From positions 186,001-250,000 of the forward strand of contig JAJIRX010000941.1 in NCBI GenBank assembly GCA_023853785.1: a stretch of 64,000 nt of DNA. Reading direction: 5' to 3'. Of this stretch, positions 12,593 to 23,100 are shown one piece after another; positions within the stretch are counted from its first letter, which is position 1; every line of letters starts with the position of its first letter. Source of the stretch: Psilocybe azurescens. Its lineage: Eukaryota; Basidiomycota; Agaricomycetes; Agaricales; Agrocybaceae. A model generated the notes under the pieces. The model saw only the letters and a list, made by a program, of their open reading frames with translations. It was not told the origin of the DNA and made no database searches. The position numbers and the translations under genes are program-made.

Positions 12593-13178
12593 ATGTCCAA
12601 TTGGAAGGACGAGTACCTAACGCAAGCTCGTGCTGGGATTCTATCGGAGAAGGAACGCATAATTTATGAATCCTTCAAAGTGCTTACTGACGCATTGGAA
12701 AACTGGTTTGTGATACCGCATTTACAGTGTCATTTGCCAACACTCATCAGTTTTTTCTTTCTCTTCTCAAGGTCCTACAGCCCCTCTGGATTCCCTGAGA
12801 CTAACCAAGCCTTAAGAGAACAATGGTCGAGCGTAACAAATTTGGTGGCCATGCGCATGGTACAGGACAACTATATCAAACTATGTTTGGACCATTGGCT
12901 ACCGGGCCAAAACTCAGGGCCTGCTCTCCAGCAGGGAATTGCATCTCTGTATCGTAGCTTTGGGCCAATATGTCTCAAGTTAGCTATGGTAACTCTGATC
13001 TATGTTTTACCAAAGGTCGGGATCACTGACTTTTGACGCGATGCCGACGTAGACCCAGCACCAGAGAAACAGGTCGGCAATTCCTGAGGTACCGCCCGTA
13101 CCGGGAAGTCCAGCAGGCTCCGTACGTTCTTTGGGATCTCACGCCTCTCAGTCGTCGGGGGTGTTTACCATGGATTGA
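12593..13178 (+). CDS. small three-exon protein of unknown function
   Basis: Model 12593-12705, 12772-12988, 13053-13178 gives 151 residues. The ATG at 12593 starts MSNWKDEYLTQ. Intron 1 (66 bp) interrupts the Trp codon of ALENW, intron 2 (64 bp) is in phase 0, and the last exon encodes a Ser/Pro/Gly-rich tail ending VFTMD then TGA at 13176-13178. The N-terminal part looks helical and charged. No known domain is recognised. It sits 0.8 kb downstream of a gene with the same exon-phase pattern, and the pair may be a diverged tandem duplication. Splicing is inferred from frame continuity only. Confidence 0.55.
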
Positions 13179-13702
13179 TTTCTACATGAGGTGTTCAATC
13201 ATGTATTCTTATAATCATGCCATTCACGATCACTGAATTACAGCACTCAGCTCATGATGGTCAGACTCAGTGAAGAGATCACGTATCTGAAGCTCGTTTG
13301 GAACAATTAATGGTTATGAGACTGGATATTGATCATTATGGTCCGCGATTCGGTCGACAATTGACAGCCTGTCCACTGAGGAAGTGGAGACAGAACAAAT
13401 GGTAGTAGTGGGCCGCACGATTTTGTGTCTGATGTCTGTATCAATATTATGCATTTACCTCGGACTTGTATGTAGGGCCTGTGTAGATGCGACACTTCAA
13501 CACAACCTCACGAAACAGAAGAATTGGAAGATTTAGAGAATGACTCGGAAATAAACGCGTCGCGTGCTTAGTATCACATGATACATTAACCGTGAGCGTG
13601 GGGCTGGGAGGGATTTAAAACGGGACTCGACTCTCGAGCTCTCTCGAATCCATTTCCCAACGGTTGAGACTGCCATCCCTTCCCAGCTATTAAATTAAGA
13701 AG
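13179..13702. other. intergenic / promoter region
   Basis: No supported gene. The last ~100 bases lead into the spliced start of the gene at 13703 and include a TTTAAAACG stretch near 13614, but no core promoter element is certain. Confidence 0.4.
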
Positions 13703-14854
13703 ATGTTACTGTATGCGCGAATTTTGTATTAGTTGACTAATTACTTATTTACATCCATTAGACCTTCAACGACAGACGATTATCTTCTGGATGGGCTTTC
13801 TCCTGGTGACCTCTACAGATACGCCAGGACGTGTAAAAATGCCCACGAGGCCGTCGCATCCTTCGTCAGACGTCATTTCCACCTGCATAATCTCCTCCGA
13901 CGCTACTTCAAACCTGACGATATTGTCGCCTTTCGGCGTTTGCAATGCGTTACAGGGATGTTAATCTCAGGATCAACTGCCCTCCAATTCTTTGAACGCG
14001 TTATATACCCAGAGTCTGATCTAGATTTATATGTTGAGCATCATCGGCGTTATATCATCTCGGAGTGGCTGGAAAGCATAGGCTACAGGTATACACCGCC
14101 AGCTACATATCCGGATGAGACGTTGGAAGAAGCACTAGATCTTTTTCCCGACGAACGCTCTGAAGAGCTCTTTTACGAGACCTCCCAGAAAGGCTATCCT
14201 GGCGCGACCATTATACTCAATTTTGAAAAGTCGGAGCCCCATCGCAAGATCCAGTTAATCACGACGCACCATTCGACACTTCAGATGGTGTTAAACTTTC
14301 ACTCAAGTGAGATCCTTCACTTACTCCGGTCTTTCTTTACTGACACTCTAACACTCGCAGCTTGCGTAATGAACATTATTACCCACGAAAAGGCATACTC
14401 GTTATATCCAAGAGGAACATTTGATGAACGGCGCTCATTGCTATATCTTCCATTAAGGAATGATCGTCGACTCCTCTCGGCCGCTACCAAGTACGCCGCA
14501 AGAGGATGGCAGATAGTTCACAAAATTTCCAAGGATGAATCCAATAATCCTAGGTCGGCCTTCTCACACGGCAAACGTTACCTTGGAGATGGAAAATGCT
14601 GGACTTTACCCATCTTTCCCAAGCTTGATTTTCCTCCAAGTAACATCGAAGCAAACTCATGGGCACTCTTATACGATGCTGACTTGGTCCCAAATATGGC
14701 ATCCACGGTTTTTACTTCCCCCAAGCTTCGCTATGGATACCTCATTGCCGATGAGCCATTACGGAACTACGTATCGTGCTTATCCATAGCTCTAGATGAG
14801 AAGTTTGAGGGAGAGCAGTACGTGGGTCCTTCTTTCATGTGGTATGGCTACTAA
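13703..14854 (+). CDS. F-box-like protein with nucleotidyltransferase-like motif
   Basis: The long open frame lacks an ATG near its beginning. A tiny first exon 13703-13710 (ATG TTA CT), a 51 bp GT-AG intron and exon 13762-14854 give 366 residues and supply the start. The N-terminus (LLDGLSPGDLYRYARTCK and following residues) resembles an F-box-like helical region. Residues ~73-75 (SGST) and ~88-94 (SDLDLYV) make a Gly-Ser plus DxD-type pattern as in nucleotidyltransferase folds. Such proteins are a recurrent Agaricomycete family, as far as I recall, without a defined function. Whether the fold is catalytic is unknown; the acidic pair is kept, but I did not locate a clear third catalytic acid. 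Most of the protein is one uninterrupted exon, unlike its intron-rich neighbours. Confidence 0.7.
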
Positions 14855-15161
14855 CCGTTTGCTAGGAAATTGGACTATATTTTTGGGGCAATGATAGAAG
14901 AATACAGACAGAGATAAAAGACCAACTACCGAGTCGATCCAAAGTAGTGAAGATGAATATAAATTACAGTAGTTGATGGTCACTGCCAAATTCACTTCAA
15001 AAGGGCGTACATAGCATTCTATAGCCATCTAATGATGTCGAAGCTGGGAATGGCTCTGTCACAGGGTTGTCATCGCAAAACTTTGGCTACCTGGTCTTTC
15101 ATTGTTACTCGTAACATTTACAGATGTTCTCGGTAGCCCTTCAAAACCTGTGGTTTCTCTT
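14855..15161. other. intergenic between convergent genes
   Basis: This 307 bp gap separates the stop codons of two convergent genes and should contain both 3' ends. No other feature is seen. Confidence 0.4.
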
Positions 15162-16813
15162 TTAGTAAGTCCTCAAAGCAACCAAAAGCATGATAAAGTT
15201 TTGCGTACAAATCATATGACTCTCGAGACTGGTGATGCCTTTAACATAGGCCATATCTCGGTATGCCTTTTCACGAAGGTTGAGAATCAATCTCGAAAGC
15301 ATCAGGCTGGTTATTCTATGCGATGCACTTGGACGTCAGGGTTTTCTTGAACTGCCCTGCTGGGGATAGTCACTTACAGAGAGCTAAAAGTCGCATTGAG
15401 GGCCTTGAAATCCCCCCTGCCAAGAGAGCATTCAATTCAACTCTGGGTTTGATACGAGTCAGAATAATTGCGGGGCTTACAGGTGCAGTCTGGAGGAAAT
15501 GATTTCAGGGTCTTGTCAGTACTTGAAAATGCATCCACTTACAAGAAACATCACACTGGTCACAATATTGGCGGCGCAGATAACTGCAAAATATATGGCA
15601 CCTGTGGAATTAACCAGGATTTGAGGGTAGGGACCAGGAGTTCCAATTATGCACATACCGTCCCGAAACATTAACTTTAGTAACGATGACTTTGTCCCAT
15701 TCATCCTCCGATTCCACACGATAGTCCGCACGACAGTGAACAGAAACATGGTTGTATCTGTCATTTATTAGTATCCATGATTAAAAAATGTTCTAGAATA
15801 TCGCGATACCGAATGCTAACTCGGCAACCCATGTCATGGCAAAGCGGCTATAATTAAACAGTGCCCATGAGCGCTTCGGCTTAAATATGAGAAATTGGGT
15901 CACCTACACTTCATGCTTTCCCACCAGAATGCACCCGACAAGGCCTTATATCATCAATCGTGAGTAAAGAAACCGAGTGTTAAATATGGAAAGATCGACC
16001 TGGAGGGAGAATGAGCCTCGTGCCATTGGTGAGTGATGCGTACTGTATTGTTATAAAGTTGTCAGCCCAACCAAATCAGAGTCAGCGGTGGCCTACAATT
16101 TTAATTGCAAGCTCAGCAGACAGAAGAAGAGTGCCAATCACTACTATTTTCTTGCTGTTCATAGCAAGGGCGGAAGCGCGAATGATGAAAATGGCTTTCA
16201 CATTGCAGGTCAATAAGCGCCTTACAGGTATCAGTGACTCGAAGGACCATCGTTTACGCACCTCCAATTACAGCATTTATGAACAGCCTGATAATTTCCG
16301 GAAAGAGAACATATCGGTCACAGACTTCCGGGCTCCAGTTTGAATGAAATGCTTGTGAGAAGTGAGTGTAAATGAATTAAGACATTAAGGATAAACTATT
16401 CACCGAAAATGATGAATATGAACCCTAGCGGCGAAAGATATCTGTTCTGACAACTCGTCAACGATTCTCTTCCAAATTTCTCCAAAGTAAAGGACGTTGC
16501 TTGACAAAGACGACTTACTAGAAACCAAGGAATTGTGCCCTTGTCAAATTCCCGGTGCCAGATATATCTGACCTCCTTGTCGAAGGTCAAAAGAATATCG
16601 TAGTAGAGCATAACTTGGATTCGGATGAGCTCCCTCAACAGAGATAATGGTTCCAAGAGCTTACCACAGGAAGCCAACGAATACATCTTTAATGACATGC
16701 TATATGAAGGCAGGGCAAGCACTATTAAAACTTCTGGGAAATGTAATGGCAATGGCTTACAGATGGGAGGCCATATCGGCCAGTTGTTTTGAAGTCAACA
16801 CAGGATTTTCCAT
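15162..16813 (-). CDS. DUF6533-type multi-helix membrane protein
   Basis: On the minus strand an ATG at 16813 opens MENPVLTSKQLADMASHL. Splicing through about nine short introns yields the DUF6533 hallmark around YYDILLTFDKEVRYIW, followed by NRYLSPLGFIF, WSPEVCDRYVLFPE, a helix containing IGTLLLSAELAIKI, GCILVGKHE, FAMTWVAELAFDT, FTVVRTIVWNRRM, LMFRDGAIYFAVICAANIV and a tail with MLSRLILNLREKAYRD before the stop at 15162. This fits the usual seven-helix-like architecture of these basidiomycete integral membrane proteins, whose function is unknown. Most splice phases fit; the join before ALNATFSSL near 15400 is the least certain. No frame break was found elsewhere, so the gene looks intact. 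It converges with the gene ending at 14854. Confidence 0.8.
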
Positions 16814-17957
16814 GCCCGAAAGACTTCAGGGGATAGATAACGAGTAGGGGTGGAGGAAGAATCAACTATGTCTGCGGACTGCTATCGCCAGACAAGTATT
16901 TATTGGTTGCATAAAAGGACAGCGGGGAAGTTGAAAGTAGTCTAGAAGTCTTGATGGTGGGACAGTGGGTAGAAATGGAGGTGAGATACTAGGATATGTG
17001 TAAGAATACAGAGAAAATCACTGGCTCAAGTACTGATGGTCATGGATCCTCAGACTTCCCGCTTGGATCGTTCTGATTACGATTACTTATAAGTAGACGT
17101 AGTTCTCAGGCTTGGCCGCTCTGACTTCGATGGGTGACATATAACCTAAAAGGGTAGGTGTCGACAGACATCACATGAACAATATGACATATCCTAAAAA
17201 GGAAGGTGAGGTAGTAATTAGACACAAAAACGCGAATTTAAAGAAATTAGTATAGATTTTAATAAATATGCTTCCTAAAGTGTAGATATTATGAAAAGAC
17301 ATGCTCGTGCAAACATTTGTAGAGAAATAGAGTGATTTCGCAAAATTGTTTCCAAAACAATACTAGTGTGCCCCACCTGATGCACATGCCGGGTCTCTGT
17401 ATCTATTTATGCGCGGAGTGAGAGTGGAGGAAGCGTTATTAAATCAATCTGTCGTGATCATTGATCAAACATCGATTGATCTTCTTTGGAAAATAACTCA
17501 CTCGGTTCTGTGCAGATTACTACAAAAATTTGAGATACTATTTAACAAATCTATTATTATCATTTGTAGGAAGCAGATTTCTAATTTTTTGAGCTCAACT
17601 TTTCATAAATTCACATTTACTGTATTTTTGCGAGCACCATGCATTTTTGGAGGCCTGTCAACATCTCGTGATGTCTGTCAAAAACGGATGACACCTACCT
17701 TACTTAAGAGCTCAGTCGGAGTCTTAATAACGTCTTAATAACACGCCTTGGTAATGCTTTAATCTTCAGGAAAAAATTGGGGTTAATAACCCCAGTGAGA
17801 ATCGGGTCTGGTCGGTTCTGGGTAATAGTATATCTGTCAGTTTCTGCACACGTGCCAGATAAAAATAAAATAAATATTTTTGTATCTGCCATCATTGAGT
17901 TGATTTTACTGCTCTGATCAATTACCATGTGGACTGTGTAAGATTCAGAATTGTTCT
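16814..17957. other. AT-rich intergenic region
   Basis: No supported gene. Contains a short direct near-repeat (GACATAT followed by CCTAAAA and GGTAGGTG-like bases) at about 17137-17162 and 17184-17208, and long AT-rich stretches. Confidence 0.45.
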
Positions 17958-18406
17958 ATGGAGCGAATCACCTAGTCACCGCTACTTTTGTACAGCCGAA
18001 ATTGGTCTCCAAAATCTCACCCATTTTCTTATCCTTCTGACAGAAATGCTTATATTTACAATAGGAACAAAACTGTTAGACAGATTTCCAAAATTTCCAA
18101 AACTGACGGAGTTTCTTTTTTGGTCGTGAATTTAGCCAGATCACGTGGAGATACCATATATAATATATCTAATCTTATCTAACTATCAAATCAACAAGCA
18201 ACTGTCTCTAGAACCCGTCGGTGTGAGACATATTTCCTGGAACTGAAGTCCTTTACATGTTTCTGAGCAGCTTGGCCGTGAACAGTAAAAAAGCTCTGCC
18301 TGCGGCGCCTGCCCGCCCGCTCACCTCGGTGTGATTAGCAATATTTTTTGCCTAGACCGATTTGGCCACTGTCACAAAGTAGCGGTGACTAGGTGACTCG
18401 CTCCAT
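17958..18406. mobile_element. 449 bp element with inverted-repeat ends, MITE-like
   Basis: The left end reads ATGGAGCGAATCACCTAGTC followed by ACCGCTAC; the right end, read in reverse complement from 18406, is the same sequence with one substitution (32 of about 34 bases match over the outer part). Similarity fades inward through an ACAG...AAAT-GGTCT block for roughly 60 bp on each side. There is no ORF for a transposase. The structure fits a non-autonomous DNA transposon remnant. No clear target-site duplication was found, so the true ends may lie slightly outside. Confidence 0.6.
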
Positions 18407-18471
18407 ATCGACTTTGCTGCCTTGATTGGACTCCGACCAAGCGTTGTAGACTCACAAAATGTCCCAAACAC

Positions 18472-19435
18472 GTGATCTTATATTTCAACCCCGTGTCGCG
18501 GCTCGCCCTTCTTTCCTTTCTTCAATCCAACCTCTTCTTACTTGCGGATGGGGCTTATAACCCGGCATCCGCGGAAACGCCAGCATCATATATTTTATCC
18601 CTCCTACAGAACACGCTGGTCACTTCCTCTGCTTCCCGACAAGACAAATTCCACATCCCAATCACCTGTATTCTAAGCCTTTCCCACTCGCCACCCAAAA
18701 CCCCTCTTCAAATACTTACTCTGATCCTATCTCCGTCGGTCCTTGCCCATACAATCTCTTCTTCTCATTCTGAGCCCATAATCTCTTTTCGCCCGCGTGT
18801 AGCTCTGCTGCCCTTCTCACCCCCTCAGGGCATGCCGTGGGTCAAATCTGCGCCTCTTCAGCTAATGCGCGACGCTGTAAAAGCGATCATACACATCTCG
18901 CCCAGAACGATTTATGGGTTGCCCCTGGTTTTAATGGAACACAAAGGAGCAAAGACGCCAGCACCGGAACGGGAAATGCGTCGCTACATGAAGCGTTGAA
19001 ATGGGCAGCGAGTAGACATGTTCATGATGCTTCAGATGAGAAAAATGATTTGAAAGAGACGAAGCGATGTCCAGGATTGTTTGCGTTGGCCAGGAGCCAG
19101 CCGATTTCGATCGATGGTTGGGTTGTTGGGGTAGGACTCGTGATAAGGTTCACGGTTACATCTACACGTACCACAATGCCCGCGACAGTCGGTACACGTT
19201 CTGATTATCGATCAGCATCAACGACAACTTCATCGTGATTAGCGCTCATGTTGGACTTGATCAAGTGTTTTTTTTCTGATAACGAGACGCTCCTCTTCCA
19301 CATGTATGCTGCCAGTTATACCACCCAATCACAACCCGTCGTCGTTCCCACTACGAGTACTGCCTCATTTGCCTCGAACCTTTCCAGATGTTCTTCGATG
19401 ACAGAACAAAGATCAACATATAGCTTAGCATGATA
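18472..19435 (+). other. ORF-rich stretch of uncertain coding status
   Basis: Two overlapping open frames, 18472-18999 (175 codons) and 18837-19238 (133 codons), cover this C-rich stretch. In a third frame an open run near 19065-19200 encodes DFDRWLGCWGRTRDK. Codon use changes between frames and no single splice chain or known domain emerges. There may be a spliced gene of unknown type here, but I cannot choose the frame. Confidence 0.25.
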
Positions 19436-20182
19436 ATTTATACCCGAGTCTTCACTTATCCAGAGAACTTACCACACCTTTGGGACTGCTCGGCCCCGGA
19501 CCTCCTCCCACCACCATACAAAGGGGGCTCTTCTCCCCATCTCAACCTACCGAGTCGCCATTTTCCACTCATTCTCTGGACTATTTTGCCAGTCACGATG
19601 GGAGAAGACTGATTCCAACGACATGGCCGCAATGATCTATGATTCTCCCAGTGGCACAAATGCCACTGTTGCCGTTATTGTAACTGCCAACCGGTATGTC
19701 ATGTGCTCGTTATTCTTTAGTTTTCAAGACAAGACGTTATTAATAGATGGTAAGCATAGACAGGGAAATTGGAAGAAGTCACGAGAGATGCGGATAAATA
19801 CATGTATCCTTACAGCTATGTGCGGAATGCTAGACGTTTTAAAAAAGCAGAGTTATGCGTCTCTGCTTACAGTAAACAACCAGATATAGTAAGCGCATAA
19901 CACAGTACGCCCTCAAACGTGCCGGTGTATTCAAGCGCACTTCCTCGGGATGGTGTGTTGCCCCACTCCTCTCCACCAGTCCCCACTAATATGTTGCCAC
20001 TACGCATTAATTTCTCCTATATATGAACATTTTATAATTAAAGACTCACAACTGTTTTTTTTTTTAAAAAAAAAAGATCTAGCATTTCACACATAGCTGC
20101 AATAGACGATGACAAATAGATTCGTTACTTTGTAGACCTATACACTTTACAGACGGTCTCTACCGACTAAAGATGGAGTGAC
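19436..20182. other. intergenic, contains T11/A10 tract
   Basis: No supported gene. A perfect T-run followed by an A-run lies at 20055-20075 and could form a small hairpin. It lies just beyond the 3' end of the CHAT gene on the minus strand. Confidence 0.4.
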
Positions 20183-23100
20183 TCATAATCCATAATGGAT
20201 GAAGGGTACCCAGGCGAAGAAAGATACTTTTTGAGAGCGGTCTTCACGGAGTGCCTTTACTGCAGCGTGTAAAGCGTACGCTGCATCAGCTGGATCAGGC
20301 GTCGGGTTTTGAAAAGGCGGGAGTAGAAGATATCTGCGATCTTGGGACCGTCGTCATCGAAAGTGGACCACATTGTCCCAACAACACCCTGGTATCCTGC
20401 GGCGAGCATCCCCGCAGCTAGATGGATGGCCTCTTCAGGTAAAAGCTCATCTCCCGTTGCCGTCTGGCATGCAGAGAGAAAAGCGAGCTCAGCGTGCGGT
20501 AAAGAAAGCTTGGATATATCGGACAGGGTTAGCTTGGCACCTCCCGATAACATGAGAGCACTCAGATTTGGGTTGTCGGCATTTTGTACCCCGTGACACG
20601 CAAAGTGAACCCAGCCAGCAGATTGCATCTGGAGTAGCACATTTTCTAGTGTAGCTTCCGACTCGATCAAAGTTGACACTGGGAAGGACGCGTTATACTT
20701 TCGAATAGCTTCGATTTCGGCCTGTGTAAAGGGGAGACCTGACTCCATAGGCAACGAAATGGCAACGAGATTTGATTTTCGAATTCTCCGAGGTTCCATG
20801 CAGTTTATGAGTGCAGTTAACGAAGGGATATATGAAGAGACAACGTAGTCGGAGAGTTTGGACCTGGTTTGAGAGGAATCATCGATTCCATATAATCCAG
20901 CAGCGTGTATAGGAAGCATGGTTGCTGGGCCTGTGAGGCACCACCAGATGTGAGGTGGATGCGAATCTTCAGGGTAGGGGCTCTAGAATGGACAATTTTA
21001 ATGAAGTATTCAGAAGATGAGTAAAGACGCACTGTGAAACCGATTCCGTCCAGTATCGGCTTGGCGACAGCAGTCCATAGCTTTGCAAGAATATCCTGGA
21101 AGGCATTCTCAGGGTTTTGCGAGACTCTGCGGGAAAGAGGCGATCGTCTCGGTGCTCTAGTATTGCCACGCATTCTTGTCTCGCTCCTTAAAAGTCTCTT
21201 TAGATTTTTCATTAAATCATAGGCCTCAGAAGCAGAGAAATCGGTGAGAGGAATATGAAGAATGCGTTCCCGATCCGCTAACAAGACTAGAGCATCACAT
21301 CCGAATTTATCGATATTGACAGCGACAACAGGTCCTTTAGCTGACGCGCGCTGAAGGCTGGCTTTATCTTTCGGTTTTAAGAAGTCTTGAAAGCCGTCTA
21401 AAGCTCGAATTTGCTTGAGAAGTTTATCCCTTTCATCCGCTAGCTCGTGATACAGCTGGGAGCTGCTTTGCTTCATCTTTTCCTGATAGACATAGGGTGG
21501 CGATTTGTGTCGATCATTATCGTGATTAGATTCCATATTACTCAGGGCAGTAGAAACTTCCGTGAACTTCCGCGCAATATCAGGATATGTAGGTAGAAGA
21601 GCATCGGCCGGTACTCGAAGCTCGAATATTTGTCCCCAGGTTACTGAACGGCCCTGTTCAAGCCATTCAAGTGCAAGATCATACCGTGAACACTTGATAG
21701 CAGCCGCAACTGCGTCTAAAACGACTTCCCCCACCTCGAAGAGCTGATACTGTCGGTTTTGGATAGAGATACCAAGCCACGCCAAATTTGGAAGAAGTTG
21801 CATAACCGCCGTGTATCCTTCAATTGGATCGCCATGTTGCGTTGATTGACACCAGTATCCCCTCAGTGATGCGGCACGAAATCGCCAGCGATAAGGAGAA
21901 GATTGAACCAAAGATGCTTCGGCGAGTGCTTTATCGGCATCATCAAGATCTTTCGCGTCGTGTAGACGTTCATAACGTGTCGGGAGCCATCTACCAATGT
22001 CGAACAAAAGCATGTATTTCATCGGGTCTCTTTCATCCATCATACCTCGCGCGCTGTTATAAAGCGACAGGCATCGATTGATATCATCAAGTTCACCCAA
22101 TTGAACGAATCGCTGTGCTAGAGCCGAGCCAAGATCATGCAAGATATTTGCCTTCCGTGAGGACTCTTCGGGGACCTGTGAGAGGAGAGTTTCGAGTATG
22201 ACTATGGCTTCATTGAGGTCGTCAGTGTTATGAAAGTGCCAATAACGATCTAGAATAGCCATGCTATATCTTGTCAATGCGTCGACTTTCATTGGATCTT
22301 GGTCAGACAGGCTTTCCATGTTGAGTTTGAGCAAATCTATCGCATGCCTGGCGTCGTCTATATCACCAGTTATTTTGAATTTTCGGCTATACACGTTGCC
22401 AATATTGGCACGAATAGTGTGACTGTCAGGGTTGTCGGATGGACTAAGGTCCATAGCATCCTGATAAGCAATCGCAGATTTGTTAAAGTCGACAATATCG
22501 CCTAGAAGGTCATAGCGTTGCATGAGTGAGCGGCCAAGATTGTGTAATAGTAGGTATTTGGTGCGTTCTTCGTCGGGGCAGATGGCTACTGTATCTTGTA
22601 GAATACCGATGGATTTATTGAGATCTGTGATATTACCAGATTGGTAGAACCGGCGATTGAGAGAGACATCGAGGCTGATGGCTAAAGAGAATAGCCGTGA
22701 GCTACTACCAGACGAAGACCCATGATGTCGAATGGCTTCCTCATATAGCGAAATAGCTTTATCCAGGTTTTCTCCGTCGCGAAAGATGCCAAATATTTGA
22801 GTGAACACACCTGCTAACATGCGCAACCACATCCCTTTCTTAGGATGCATATCGGAAATAAGCTCGACAGCTTTCTCAAGGGAGTCCAACGTTGTCGGCT
22901 CAATAGCACCCTGCAGCTCCCCTAAGCGGATCGAAAGGAAGGTTCCGATGGCGTCAAGGGCCGTTTCGTCCAATGTCTCTCTATCGCCGATTATGACCAC
23001 CATTTCGTGTACGCAGGCGTTGATATCGGCCATTCCAGAAAATTTGTGGAATAATTTCAACATGTCATCATAGCGTTCGGTTATGAATGAAGCCAGATCT

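Noticed and set aside
19337..19420. CLICLEPF stretch resembling half a RING finger
   Set aside because: Only one Cys pair is present and no further Cys/His ligands follow in frame.
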